Under the pieces are notes generated by a model. The model saw nothing but the letters and a program-made list of their open reading frames with translations, ran no database searches and was not told the origin of the DNA. The position numbers and the translations under genes are program-made. A stretch of 64,000 nucleotides of DNA, taken from Kineosporia mesophila. Its GTDB lineage: Bacteria; Actinomycetota; Actinomycetes; Actinomycetales; Kineosporiaceae. The stretch spans positions 62,001 through 126,000 of the forward strand of contig NZ_JAJOMA010000007.1 in NCBI RefSeq assembly GCF_021129235.1. The letters run 5' to 3'. Positions within the stretch are counted from its first letter, which is position 1. Every line of letters begins with the position of its first letter. Shown piece after piece: positions 44,980 to 53,553 of this stretch.

Positions 44980-45360
44980 ATGACCGATTATTCAGCTCAT
45001 GAGGGCGGGGACCCGCCACCGTCGATGGTGCGTCCATACGCCAGAACCGGTGGGCGGACCCGCCCGGTGCACGACCTCGATCTCGAGGCCCTGGTGGTGA
45101 CCACGGTCACCGGTCAGGACCCCGGAATGAACGACTTGCTCTCGCCGGAACACAGCACGGTGATCGAGTTGTGTGAGGGAACGATCTCCGTCGCCGAGAT
45201 CGCTGCCCGACTCCACACCCCGCTCGGCGTGGCCCGCGTGATCATCGCGGACATGGTCGAACTGGGTCTGGTCGAGGTGCTGTCCACGGCGAACGCTTCT
45301 GGTGACGAACGTGATCCAGCTTTCTTGAGGAGGGTGCTCAGTGGCCTTCAGCGGCTCTGA
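44980..45360 (+). CDS. cvnC: Conservon DUF742 protein CvnC
   Basis: This 126-residue protein starts at ATG 44980. VRPYARTGGRTRPVHDLDLE near residue 12, SPEHSTVIELCEGTISVAEI near 50, and the winged-helix end ARVIIADMVELGLVEVL are the DUF742 features. It is presumed to be a small adaptor or DNA-binding-like subunit of the CvnA-D membrane complex. Its end overlaps cvnD by 20 bases. Confidence 0.92.
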   Translation: MTDYSAHEGGDPPPSMVRPYARTGGRTRPVHDLDLEALVVTTVTGQDPGMNDLLSPEHSTVIELCEGTISVAEIAARLHTPLGVARVIIADMVELGLVEVLSTANASGDERDPAFLRRVLSGLQRL

Positions 45361-45916
45361 GACCAGGGCCACCCGATCGACGAAGATCGTCATCTCGGGT
45401 GGATTCGGTGCGGGCAAGACCACGTTCGTGGGTGCGGTGTCCGAGATCATGCCGCTACGGACCGAGGCCGTCATGACCTCGGCGAGTGTCGGCGTCGATG
45501 ATCTGACGGCCACGCCGAACAAGACCACCACCACGGTCGCCATGGACTTCGGTCGTATCAGCATTGACCAGGAGCTTGTGCTCTACCTGTTCGGCTCCCC
45601 GGGGCAGAACCGGTTCTGGTTCATGTGGGACGACCTGGTCCGTGGTGCGATCGGGGCGGTGGTCCTCGTAGACACCCGTCGACTCGAGGACTGCTTCGGG
45701 CCGATCGATTTCTTCGAGGCCCGCAACCTTCCCTTCGTGGTCGCGATCAACGCCTTCGACGGTCTGCTCCGGCACCGTCCGGAGGACGTCCGCGAGGCGC
45801 TACAGCTCAGCCAGGACGTTCCCGTCCTGGTTTGTGACGCACGGGAGCGGGAGTCTGCCAAGCAGACCCTGATCTCGGTGGTCGAGCACGCTCTGGCGAC
45901 CTGGAGCCGGGCCTAG
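45341..45916 (+). CDS. cvnD: Conservon small GTPase CvnD
   Basis: This 191-residue protein starts at GTG 45341. It has the P-loop ISGGFGAGKTTFVGAV near residue 18, Thr-rich switch I (NKTTTTVAMDFG), LFGSPGQNRFWFMWD near 83 for G3, and INAFDGL near 135 for G4. This is the MglA/CvnD-like GTPase pattern, with NAFD replacing NKxD, so base specificity may be relaxed. With CvnA-C it forms a membrane signalling unit that in S. coelicolor affects development and metabolism. Confidence 0.92.
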   Translation: MAFSGSETRATRSTKIVISGGFGAGKTTFVGAVSEIMPLRTEAVMTSASVGVDDLTATPNKTTTTVAMDFGRISIDQELVLYLFGSPGQNRFWFMWDDLVRGAIGAVVLVDTRRLEDCFGPIDFFEARNLPFVVAINAFDGLLRHRPEDVREALQLSQDVPVLVCDARERESAKQTLISVVEHALATWSRA

Positions 45917-45937
45917 AAACCCGGCCCCAGGGCCAGC

Positions 45938-47482
45938 TCAGACGGTCGGTTCCAGCAGACCGTCCCGCACGAGATTGCGGGCATCGCTGAGCAGCTCGGT
46001 ACTCAACGCCTGACCGTCGACCTCCAGCAGAGATGCCAGGGCGGCGATCAGGCGGCCCACCGGGATGTCGCCGGAGCATGCTCCGACGAAGCCCGCCAGA
46101 GCGGTGCCGGCCTGCACCACGCGGCCGGCCCCGCCGCCCTGCCTCAGAAGGATCACGCTCGGGTCTTCGGCCCCGGGCAGATGATGACGTTCTTCGGTGA
46201 CGTCCGGGGCCACCTTCAGCATGGCCGCGAGCAGGGCATCGTCGTCGTGCGCGGCCAGCCAGTCCTGACGCTCCAGTGTGGAGATCACCTCGTCGCCCCA
46301 GGGCAGACCCGGTCCGCTGCGGCGTTCCTCCACCACGCGCAGCCGCGGCTCCCCGGACTCCGGACGCCGCAGCGTGATCAGGCCGAACCCGACCCCGTCC
46401 ACACCCCGGGACGCGAAGTCGGACAGCCACGCGGCGTACAGATCGTCGGCATCCTTCCCGAGGTGCTGCCCGGAATCGCGGATCCAGGTCTCGGCGTACT
46501 CGGCGGGGTCCTGCCACTCACGCTGCACCACCCAGCCGTCCAGCCCGGACGTCTCCAGCCAGGACGACACCCGGTCGGTCCAGCCCTCGTCGCGGCGCCC
46601 CTCCCAGTTACCGAGGAACTGCGCGACGCCGCCCGGGGCGAGCACGGTGCCGACCGACTCGATCAGGTGCCGCACCAGATCGTCCCCCACCATCCCGCCG
46701 TCGCGGTACTCGAACGTGGCGGCCGGGACCGAGCGCGGGGTGATGACGAACGGCGGGTTGCTGACGACGAGGTCGAACAGCTCACCGGCCACCGGCTCGA
46801 GCAGGCTGCCGGGCCGTCCCTCGAGCACCGCGCCGGGCACGGTGCCGGAGTTGAGCGCCCAGTTGATCCGGGCCAGGTGCAGAGCCCGGGCGGAGATGTC
46901 GGTGCCGATCACGTGCTGGGCGTGCCGGGCGGCGTGCAGGGCCTGGATGCCGCAGCCGGTCCCGAGGTCGAGAACCCGTCCGGTCGGCCGGCGGATCGTG
47001 CAGCGGGCCAGGGTGAGGGAGGCGCCACCTACGCCGAGCACGTGGTCCTCGTTCAGGGGATGTCCGGTGGCGACTTCGGAGAAGTCCGAGATCAGCCACC
47101 AGTCGGCCGGTCCGAGTGCGTCCACGGTCGAGTAGGGGCGCAGGTCGAGCAGGGCCCGGACCGGGTCACCCGGGTCGTTACCGGCCGTGGCGATCAGCCC
47201 GAGCTCGGCCAGGCCGGCCAGGCCGATGGTGGGTACGGCCGGGGCCAGGCGGGCCGCCGGTACCTCGAGACCGAGCAGGAATACGGCGACCAGGGCGGCG
47301 AGGGGTTCGTCCGGGTGCTGGGAGACCACGATGCGTGCCGGCAACGTCTGCTCGCGCCCCAGAGCGGCCTGCGCCACGGGGCCGAGGAGATCGTTGACCG
47401 CGTCCACGGTGAACCCGGCCAGGTCGGTGCGCAGCCGCCCGACCAGTTCGCCCGTGCGGGGGTCAGTGACGTCAGCTGTCAT
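45938..47482 (-). CDS. Class I SAM-dependent methyltransferase (RsmC/HemK-like)
   Basis: This 514-residue protein has an N-terminal helical domain (about 1-150), then the methyltransferase: VLDLGTGCGIQALHAARHA near residue 170, IGTDISARALHLARINWALN near 192, and the NPPF catalytic motif in VSNPPFVITPRS near 242. NPPF enzymes methylate exocyclic or amide nitrogens. The C-terminal domain (about 370-514) looks helical and DNA/RNA-binding-like, ending RDGLLEPTV. The same family neighbours topA and hppA in Streptomyces. Substrate unknown. It is convergent with cvnD. Confidence 0.85.
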   Translation of the reverse strand: MTADVTDPRTGELVGRLRTDLAGFTVDAVNDLLGPVAQAALGREQTLPARIVVSQHPDEPLAALVAVFLLGLEVPAARLAPAVPTIGLAGLAELGLIATAGNDPGDPVRALLDLRPYSTVDALGPADWWLISDFSEVATGHPLNEDHVLGVGGASLTLARCTIRRPTGRVLDLGTGCGIQALHAARHAQHVIGTDISARALHLARINWALNSGTVPGAVLEGRPGSLLEPVAGELFDLVVSNPPFVITPRSVPAATFEYRDGGMVGDDLVRHLIESVGTVLAPGGVAQFLGNWEGRRDEGWTDRVSSWLETSGLDGWVVQREWQDPAEYAETWIRDSGQHLGKDADDLYAAWLSDFASRGVDGVGFGLITLRRPESGEPRLRVVEERRSGPGLPWGDEVISTLERQDWLAAHDDDALLAAMLKVAPDVTEERHHLPGAEDPSVILLRQGGGAGRVVQAGTALAGFVGACSGDIPVGRLIAALASLLEVDGQALSTELLSDARNLVRDGLLEPTV

Positions 47483-47530
47483 GCCTGAGTTTCTACCTCA
47501 GAGCGGATCACGGCGGATCAGGGCGGACAC

Positions 47531-47571
47531 GACACCGGCCCCGCGGGCTGATCGCCCGCGTGGCCGGTGTC
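47531..47571 (-). terminator. Strong hairpin after hppA
   Basis: Outer arms GACACCGGCC and GGCCGGTGTC plus inner CGCGGGC/GCCCGCG form a 17-bp interrupted stem. It lies just after the hppA stop on the minus strand, before the methyltransferase gene. Confidence 0.8.
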
Positions 47572-47584
47572 GGTCAGGAAATGC

Positions 47585-50011
47585 TTACTGCGTGGTGCGG
47601 CCCGTGGACGCGGAGGGCGCGGTCTCGTCGACGTCCACCGTCTGGGCGACCGGACGACGTTCCACCGGGCTGGTCACCGACGTGGCCGGATGGCCGGCCG
47701 TCACCGGCGCACCCGCGCCGGTCGACGTATCGTCCCCGTAGTCGACCGTCCGGCCCTTGGTGATGACCAGGGCGATCACGATGATCACCACGGCCACCCC
47801 GGCGATCGTGTAGCGCAGTCCGGCGGAGGCGTCCTGGCCCACGCTGAGCTGCACGACGGCCGGTGCGATCAGCACCGCGACCAGGTTCATCACCTTGATC
47901 AGCGGGTTGATGGACGGTCCCGCGGTGTCCTTGAACGGGTCACCGACCGTGTCACCGATCACCGCGGCCGCGTGGGCCGGAGAGCCCTTGCCACCGTGGT
48001 TGCCGTCTTCGATGATCTTCTTCGCGTTGTCCCAGGCGCCACCGGCGTTGGCCAGGAACACCGCCATCAGGGCACCGGCCCCGATGGCCCCGGCCAGGTA
48101 CCCGGCGAGCGGGCCGATGCCCAGACCGAAGCCCACGGCGACCGGGGCGAGGGCCGCGAGCAGACCGGGCGTGGCCAGCTCGCGCAGCGAGTCGCGGGTG
48201 CAGATGTCCACCACGCGCCCGTAGTCCGGCTTCTCGCTGTAGTCCATGATCCCGGGGTGCTCCCGGAACTGGCGCCGCACCTCGACCACGATGGCCCCGG
48301 CGGCCCGGGTGACGGCGTTGATGGCCAGACCGGAGAAGAGGAAGACCACCGCCGCACCCAGCATCAGGCCGACCAGGGTGTTGGGCTGGACGATCTCGAG
48401 ACTGAAGCTGCGACCGAGTTCGTCCAGGGCCACGCCGCTCTCGGCGAGCGCCGTCTGCCAGGCATCGGTGTAGGAACCGAACAGGGCGGTCGCCGCGAGC
48501 ACGGCCGTAGCGATCGCGATGCCCTTGGTGATGGCCTTGGTGGTGTTTCCGACGGCGTCGAGCTCGGTGAGGATCTGCGCGCCCTCACCGTCCACGTCGC
48601 CGGACATCTCGGCGATGCCCTGGGCGTTGTCGCTGACCGGGCCGAAGGTGTCCATCGCGACGATGACGCCGACCGTGGTCAGCAGGCCGCAACCGGCCAG
48701 CGCGATCAGGAACAGCGACAGCCAGACCGAGACGCCGCCCAGGCTGAAGGCCAGGAACACGGCGCCCGCGATGACCGCGGTGGTGTAGACCGCGGATTCC
48801 AGGCCGAGTCCGATGCCCGAGAGCACCACGGTCGCCGCACCGGTCGTGGTGGTGGCCGCGACGTCCTTGGTGGGGCGCTTGTCGGTACCCGTGTAGTACC
48901 CGGTGAGCCAGAGGATCACGCCGGCCAGGACGATCCCGACCATCACCGCCGCGAAGGCGATCAGGCGGGGGTTGCCCTCCAGACCCTGCACGACAGTGTC
49001 GCCGCCGGTGAACTCGCCGAAGGACGAGGGCAGGTAGGCGAAGGAGGCGATCCCGCAGAGCACGGCCGAGACCACGGCCGAGATGCCGAAGCCCCGGTTG
49101 ATGGCGGTCAGACCGCTCTCACCGGGCCGGGTGCGGGTGATGACGACACCCAGCACCGCGGTGAGCGCGCCCAGGGCGGGCACGATCAGCGGGAAGACCA
49201 GGCCCTCGACGCCGAAGGCGGCCTTGCCGAGGATCAGTGCCGCGACCAGCGTGACGGCGTAGGACTCGAACAGGTCGGCGGCCATACCGGCGCAGTCACC
49301 GACGTTGTCGCCCACGTTGTCCGCGATGGTCGCGGCGTTGCGCGGGTCGTCCTCCGGGATGTTCTGCTCGACCTTGCCGACCAGGTCGGCGCCGACGTCC
49401 GCGGCCTTGGTGAAGATGCCACCACCGACGCGCATGAACATCGCCAGGAGGGCGGCGCCGAAGCCGAAGCCCTCCAGGACGGAGGGGGCGTCGCCGCCGT
49501 AGAGCAGCACCACGGACGAGGCCCCGAGCAGGCCCAGGCCGACGGTGCACATGCCGACGAATCCACCGGTGCGGAAGGCCAGTTGCATGCCTCCGTCGCG
49601 GTCACCGTTGCGCGCGGCCTCGGCGACGCGGACGTTCGCCCGGACCGCCAGGGACATGCCCAGGTAACCGATGGCGGCGGAGAAGAGCGCACCGATGATG
49701 AAGAAGATTCCCCGGCCGATCCGTACCTCCGTATCCCCGGGGAGAAGGAAGAGGACGATCAGGACGAGGACGACGAAGGCGGCCAGGGTGCGGAACTGCC
49801 GGCGCAGGTAGGCGGCGGCGCCCTCCTGCACGGCAGTGCCGATCTCGACCATGCTTCTTGTGCCGTCAGGGGCCGCCAGGACGAGCCGGCGGAACGCCGC
49901 CGCCACTCCGAGCGCGATGATCGAGATCACGAAGACCACGACCACCAACGTCAGATTTCGTCCCTCGAGATTCACATCTGCCGTAGTGGTGGCAGCCAGA
50001 GAGCCTTGCAT
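47585..50011 (-). CDS. hppA: Membrane-bound proton-pumping pyrophosphatase, K+-independent type
   Basis: Started at ATG 50011 with GGAGG 5 bases upstream, it has 808 residues and about 16 membrane helices. Pyrophosphate-binding motifs are intact: DVGADLVGKVE near residue 215, DNVGDNVGDCAGMAADLFE near 240, and VGDTVGDPFKDTAGPSINP near 690. The stretch NTTKAITKGIAIA near 490 has Lys and Thr where K+-dependent enzymes have Ala and Gly, so it should be the K+-independent H+ pump. It uses PPi hydrolysis to move H+ out. A long antisense open frame on the plus strand is a shadow. Confidence 0.95.
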   Translation of the reverse strand: MQGSLAATTTADVNLEGRNLTLVVVVFVISIIALGVAAAFRRLVLAAPDGTRSMVEIGTAVQEGAAAYLRRQFRTLAAFVVLVLIVLFLLPGDTEVRIGRGIFFIIGALFSAAIGYLGMSLAVRANVRVAEAARNGDRDGGMQLAFRTGGFVGMCTVGLGLLGASSVVLLYGGDAPSVLEGFGFGAALLAMFMRVGGGIFTKAADVGADLVGKVEQNIPEDDPRNAATIADNVGDNVGDCAGMAADLFESYAVTLVAALILGKAAFGVEGLVFPLIVPALGALTAVLGVVITRTRPGESGLTAINRGFGISAVVSAVLCGIASFAYLPSSFGEFTGGDTVVQGLEGNPRLIAFAAVMVGIVLAGVILWLTGYYTGTDKRPTKDVAATTTTGAATVVLSGIGLGLESAVYTTAVIAGAVFLAFSLGGVSVWLSLFLIALAGCGLLTTVGVIVAMDTFGPVSDNAQGIAEMSGDVDGEGAQILTELDAVGNTTKAITKGIAIATAVLAATALFGSYTDAWQTALAESGVALDELGRSFSLEIVQPNTLVGLMLGAAVVFLFSGLAINAVTRAAGAIVVEVRRQFREHPGIMDYSEKPDYGRVVDICTRDSLRELATPGLLAALAPVAVGFGLGIGPLAGYLAGAIGAGALMAVFLANAGGAWDNAKKIIEDGNHGGKGSPAHAAAVIGDTVGDPFKDTAGPSINPLIKVMNLVAVLIAPAVVQLSVGQDASAGLRYTIAGVAVVIIVIALVITKGRTVDYGDDTSTGAGAPVTAGHPATSVTSPVERRPVAQTVDVDETAPSASTGRTTQ

Positions 50012-50295
50012 CCGTCCTCCTCGACGTGCGCAGACGACCCCCTTCACCCGTCGCGGGTGGGAGGTCTCCAGTGCAGGCGACAGGGTGGAACGGGGCGGTG
50101 GCTTGCGTGGGACGCCTGACCTCCGGCGGAAGTTCCCACTCCGCGGAGTCTATGTACTGTGATGCGCGCCACCAAACGTCTGACGCGTGGCTCTTTTCAC
50201 TTTGGGTGGATTTGCCCGTTTTAATATCGCCGAACTGCCGGGTTCAAAGCGGGTAACAGTGGACGTGGATCGCTGGCCGACGTCGCGTGGTCGGG
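50012..50295. other. hppA upstream region
   Basis: About 280 bases with a locally AT-richer patch (50155-50245), the likely hppA promoter area. No other feature is supported. Confidence 0.4.
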
Positions 50296-50697
50296 TTACC
50301 GGTCGGGATCGAAAGGTGCTGCCGGCCACCACTCCAGGTGCACCTGGGCGCCGGAAATGCCCTGATGGGTGCGAACCTCGACGTAATCGGCCAGACCCTC
50401 GATCAGGGAGAGCGACACCTGCTCGGGCTCGGCCTCGGGTGCCGGGGCGATCTTCGCCGCGTCGGTCACCTCGACCACGAGGCGGGGACCGGTGTCGTCC
50501 ACGAACATCGTCACCGGCTCGTCGCAGTCGGCCGCGTCGCAGCGCCGCACGGCCCGGGCGCAGGCCTCGCCCACGGCCAGGCGCAGCTCTTCCAGGTCGT
50601 GCGTGAGTCCGGCACGGCGAGCCACCGCGACGGCGACCAGCCGTGCCGTGCGGACATATTCGGCGGCCGGCGGGAACCGCAGCTCGACACCGGCCAC
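50296..50697 (-). CDS. RsbW-like anti-sigma factor, ApgA type, partner of BldG
   Basis: This 133-residue protein has the shape of a GHKL/HATPase_c anti-sigma kinase: VELRFPPAAEYVRTARLVAV at the start, RLAVGEACARAVRRC near residue 40 (N-box), and GLADYVEVRTHQG near 105. The N-box Asn of active serine kinases is not evident (EACARAV instead of EACxNAV). It lies 23 bases after bldG, matching the bldG-apgA (SCO3549-SCO3548) pair. It likely binds BldG and sigma factors; kinase activity is uncertain. Confidence 0.82.
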   Translation of the reverse strand: MAGVELRFPPAAEYVRTARLVAVAVARRAGLTHDLEELRLAVGEACARAVRRCDAADCDEPVTMFVDDTGPRLVVEVTDAAKIAPAPEAEPEQVSLSLIEGLADYVEVRTHQGISGAQVHLEWWPAAPFDPDR

Positions 50698-50720
50698 AGG
50701 CGTTCCCGACCCGGACCCGG

Positions 50721-51155
50721 TTATGGCGTGCCTCTGGAGGACTCCCCGTCCGGCGGGCCGTCGAGCGACTTCTCGGTGGTGCTGTCGAGCGAGATCGTGA
50801 CCGGCCCGGGATCGCCGGCCGGTTCGGCCAGTGCCTCCTCGAGTGAGGCGTGGATCGGGAAAACCTTGGTCAGCCCGGTGATCCGGAAGACCTTGAGAAT
50901 CTTTTCCTGGTCGCAGACCAGTCGCAGCGAGCCGTCGTGCGAGCGGGCTCGTTTCAGCCCTCCGACCAGGACCCCGAGCCCGGTGGAGTCGAGGAAGTCG
51001 ACCCCACCCATGTCCACCACCAGGTGGTACTCGCCGTCCGTGACCAGCTCGTTGAGCCGTTCCCTCAGGGTGGGAGCCGTGTACACGTCAATCTCGCCAG
51101 CCACGCTGATGACCGTCTGGACACCTTCGCGCCGTGTCGCCACGGTGAGCTCCAC
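50721..51155 (-). CDS. bldG: Anti-anti-sigma factor BldG (STAS domain)
   Basis: Started at GTG 51155 (GGGAGG upstream) it has 144 residues. [20 protein letters not shown] near residue 14, [20 protein letters not shown] near 43 with the phosphorylated Ser at position 57, and [20 protein letters not shown] near 88 match Streptomyces BldG closely. It titrates anti-sigma factors and is needed for development and stress response there. The last about 30 residues ([20 protein letters not shown] on) extend beyond the usual end. Upstream open reading to 51281 lacks a better start. Confidence 0.92.
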   Translation of the reverse strand: MELTVATRREGVQTVISVAGEIDVYTAPTLRERLNELVTDGEYHLVVDMGGVDFLDSTGLGVLVGGLKRARSHDGSLRLVCDQEKILKVFRITGLTKVFPIHASLEEALAEPAGDPGPVTISLDSTTEKSLDGPPDGESSRGTP

Positions 51156-51359
51156 ATCGCCTCCCCGGGAAATTCTGTGCCCGTATCGCGGTGTACGAAT
51201 CTGTTGTTCAGCCCTCGCCATGGGGGCGCGCCTCCGGCATTCAATCATCTGACGGTCACTCCAATGGTCCACACCGCCCACTGGGTGTCACCAATTTGGC
51301 GGACAAGTTCCCCCGCCCCTGGGCCAGGTACCCGTTCCACCCCTGATCCTTGCGCTCGC

Positions 51360-52046
51360 TCAACCCGTTCGGGAGTCCATCGGTGCAGGTCCAGGCCCCG
51401 CCCGTGCGGTGCAGTAAACATTTCGGTGCAGTCCCGGTGCCTCGACCGCGACGCTCACGACGACCGTCCCATCTCTTCCGGGGACGCATCGAGCCAGCCG
51501 GGCACCGTTCGCCGTCGCGATGCGGGCCGCCGCCGAACAGCCCGAGGGAGAGTCCACGGCGGCCAGCGCCGCCAGGTCGGCGGCCGCCGCGGCCCGATGA
51601 CGCGCCGACACCGCCGAGCCGAGGGTGAGCACGACCGTCATCAGCAGCGCCGCGGTGGCGATCAACGCCAGATGCAGCACCGTCCCCGACCCCCGGTCAT
51701 CGAAGACGCGGACGGGCGGAGAGCTCCTGGACGGTGCGCAACCGCCCCGGCGCCCCCCGGCGCCCGGCTCCGGCCGGAGAACGGCCTCAAGGCCCGGACA
51801 GGACGGGGAGCTGGGGCTCGAACCGGGCGCGGGTCGGGGGTTCGGGTGGGGCGCAGCGCCGGGGCCTGAGCCGGGCGCGGGCCGGGGGCTCGGGTGGGAC
51901 GCGGCCTCGGGTCTGCGATGAGGCGCCGTGCCGGTGCTGGAGGGAGGTGAGATTTCGGGACCGGGACGACCCGCTGCAGCAGGATCCGGACGAGAAACGG
52001 GGCCGAGGTTCTGGTGGGGTGGGACAACGGGGTCCCGAGAAGTCAC
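51360..52046 (-). CDS. TadE-like/Rv3654c-type secreted protein with low-complexity N-terminal region, start uncertain
   Basis: The conserved part is the last about 115 residues: DDRGSGTVLHLALIATAALL and further MTVVLTLGSAVSARHRAAAAADLAALAAV, the Rv3654c-type TadE-like helix and secretion pattern, followed by CSAAARIATANGARL and TVVVSVAVEAP. Two Cys pairs may form disulfides. No ATG, GTG or TTG occurs near its natural start (about 51700); the nearest in-frame GTG is 52046 and the frame is open to 52478, through Pro/Arg-rich repeats. Either it has an unusual extension or a frameshift separates it from its start. It ends the Tad gene cluster. Confidence 0.6.
   Translation of the reverse strand: MTSRDPVVPPHQNLGPVSRPDPAAAGRPGPEISPPSSTGTAPHRRPEAASHPSPRPAPGSGPGAAPHPNPRPAPGSSPSSPSCPGLEAVLRPEPGAGGRRGGCAPSRSSPPVRVFDDRGSGTVLHLALIATAALLMTVVLTLGSAVSARHRAAAAADLAALAAVDSPSGCSAAARIATANGARLARCVPGRDGTVVVSVAVEAPGLHRNVYCTARAGPGPAPMDSRTG
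51823..51911. repeat. 48-bp imperfect tandem repeat
   Basis: Units starting at 51823 and 51871 share CCGGGCGCGGG and GGGTTCGGGTGGG-like blocks; the second copy is incomplete. On the minus strand it gives a 16-residue protein repeat (HPSPRPAPGSGPGAAP, HPNPRPAPGSSPSS). It lies in the low-complexity part of the TadE-like frame. Confidence 0.7.
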
Positions 52047-52249
52047 AGCGCCGGGGTTGAGGTGAAACGAGGTGTCCGGGCCGGGACGAGGCACCACTTC
52101 ATGCGCCGGGCGCGATACGGAGCCCTGTCGCCGGCGGGGCGATGCCTCCGGGGTTCGGTGAGGTGAGAGGCCATGATTCCGGCGGCTCGCTGCCCCCGGG
52201 GCGGACCCGGAACCTCGGTCACCGCTGATGGTCGTGCTGCTTCTGATGG

Positions 52250-52654
52250 TCACGGGCCGGCCTCCGGTTCCACCTGGGCGGTGTTCTCCGCTCCCACCGT
52301 GAGGTGCGGATGCCAGGGCAGGGGCAGTGACACCTCGTCCGACACCCGCACTGTGACCGAGTCGGTTCCGTTCGACACGTCCACCTGTGCTCCCTCCGGG
52401 CCGACGGCGGTCGCGGCCGGCCGGGCGTCGTCGTGACGGGCCGCCGCCCGCGCCCCGGCCCGAGCGGCGTCGATGCACTGCAGCTGTCTCACGCCGGCCG
52501 TGGCGGCACTGAGGACGGCCGTCAGGAGAACCACGAGAACCGGCAGGAGAAGAGCGAACTCGGCGGTGACGCTGCCACGGTCCGGCCGGGCGGTGCCCGC
52601 GGCCGGGCGGGCCGGGGTGATGTGCTCATCACCCCGGCCGTCCAGTTGATTCAT
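52250..52654 (-). CDS. TadE-family pilus protein
   Basis: This 134-residue protein starts at ATG 52654, overlapping the upstream stop (TGATG). A short polar leader is followed by RGSVTAEFALLLPVLVVLLT near residue 26 (TadE helix with the Glu at +5 of a type-3 leader-like site) and LQCIDAARAGARAAARH near 59. The rest is a beta-rich extracytoplasmic domain. TadE-like pseudopilins support Flp pilus assembly. Corresponds to Rv3655c. Confidence 0.82.
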   Translation of the reverse strand: MNQLDGRGDEHITPARPAAGTARPDRGSVTAEFALLLPVLVVLLTAVLSAATAGVRQLQCIDAARAGARAAARHDDARPAATAVGPEGAQVDVSNGTDSVTVRVSDEVSLPLPWHPHLTVGAENTAQVEPEAGP

Positions 52655-52896
52655 CAGATACTCAGCGCCTTCTGGATGATCGCGAGCACCAGGCCCTTCA
52701 CCGCGCTGCTGCGGATGATGGCCAGCAGAACGCCCGCGAAGGCGCAGGCGGCGAGCATCGTCATGGCGTACTCCGCGGTGCTGGCGCCCCTCTCGCGAGT
52801 CGGCCGGGTGGATCCGACGGACTCCCGGCAGCGGAGCAACCCGGCCGAAAACCATTCCTGAAAGCGGTGAGCCGACGAAATCGTGCTCAGCTGCAT
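52654..52896 (-). CDS. DUF4244 small membrane protein, Flp-pilin-like
   Basis: Started at ATG 52896 (GGAGAGG upstream) it has 80 residues. The core ERGASTAEYAMTMLAACAFA near residue 39 has the G-x4-E pattern of prepilin cleavage sites (Gly, then Glu at +5) and a following hydrophobic helix, and it ends VKGLVLAIIQKALSI. It is likely the major Flp-type pilin of the cluster (Rv3656c type). Confidence 0.82.
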   Translation of the reverse strand: MQLSTISSAHRFQEWFSAGLLRCRESVGSTRPTRERGASTAEYAMTMLAACAFAGVLLAIIRSSAVKGLVLAIIQKALSI

Positions 52897-53049
52897 GGCT
52901 GTCCTCTCCCCGTGGCCGGTGCCCCCGGCCGGGTCGGCCGCCCCGATCGCGGCCAATCTCAGACTGCCTGGCGAAGGTGCCCCCACCTGTGGGAAAAGGC
53001 CTGCCTGTGGATGGAATACGGATCGTGCAGGCTGTGGACGAAGAGAAGG
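52897..53049. promoter_or_regulatory. Gap between tadC and the pilin gene
   Basis: About 150 bases on the minus strand between the assembly genes and the pilin genes, the only real break in this cluster, so it may contain a separate promoter for the abundant pilin. No clear -10/-35 is seen. Confidence 0.35.
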
Positions 53050-53553
53050 TCATCCCGCCACCAGCCGGATCACCAGAGGGGCGATCCCGAGCAGCACGAA
53101 GGCCGGCAGGAGGCAGACCGCTCCCGGGATCACGAGCAGTACCTCCAGCCGGTGGATCGCGGCTGCCCTGGCCGTTGCCTGACGCCGCCGTTCCTCGGTC
53201 GCCGCCCGGCGGATCAGGGCCGAGGGCGGCAGTCCCGAACGGGCCGCCAGGGTGAGGGCCTCGGTCAGGGCGGCCGTCACACCGTCGGGCTCGGGGGAGC
53301 CCGGCTCCGGCTCCGGTATCGGACCGGTGACCAGATCGCTGAGCCGCAGCAGCTTCTCACCCCGGGGATCACCGAGCTCGGCGAGTACGGCGCCCGCTCC
53401 CCGTAACGCCGCGGCCGGGGGCGCGCCGCTCTCCACCAGCGCCGCGATCAGGTCGAGCACCAGCGGGCCGGGCATCACCGCGGTGACCGGGCCCGCCGGG
53501 CTCTGCGCCGACCGCCGGTGCGGCCGCAGGGCCCGGTCCAGCCGGACGCTCAC
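53050..53553 (-). CDS. tadC: TadC-like type II/IV secretion F protein
   Basis: From GTG 53553, overlapping the tadB stop (GTGA), it has 167 residues. PGPLVLDLIAALVESGAPPA near residue 27 opens the T2SSF-like helical region; AARSGLPPSALIRRAATEER near 103 and the C-terminal membrane hairpin VIPGAVCLLPAFVLLGIAPL follow. It is shorter than TadC in Gram-negatives but usual for the actinobacterial form (Rv3657c type). It works with TadB in the membrane platform. Confidence 0.82.
   Translation of the reverse strand: MSVRLDRALRPHRRSAQSPAGPVTAVMPGPLVLDLIAALVESGAPPAAALRGAGAVLAELGDPRGEKLLRLSDLVTGPIPEPEPGSPEPDGVTAALTEALTLAARSGLPPSALIRRAATEERRRQATARAAAIHRLEVLLVIPGAVCLLPAFVLLGIAPLVIRLVAG

Noticed and set aside
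47567-50119. 850-codon plus-strand frame opposite hppA
   Set aside because: Shadow of hppA; Asp/Gly/Arg-rich low-complexity translation without similarity.
52146-52172. Minus-strand ATG at about 52172 as start of the second TadE-like protein
   Set aside because: It is not in frame with the conserved DDRGSGT domain.
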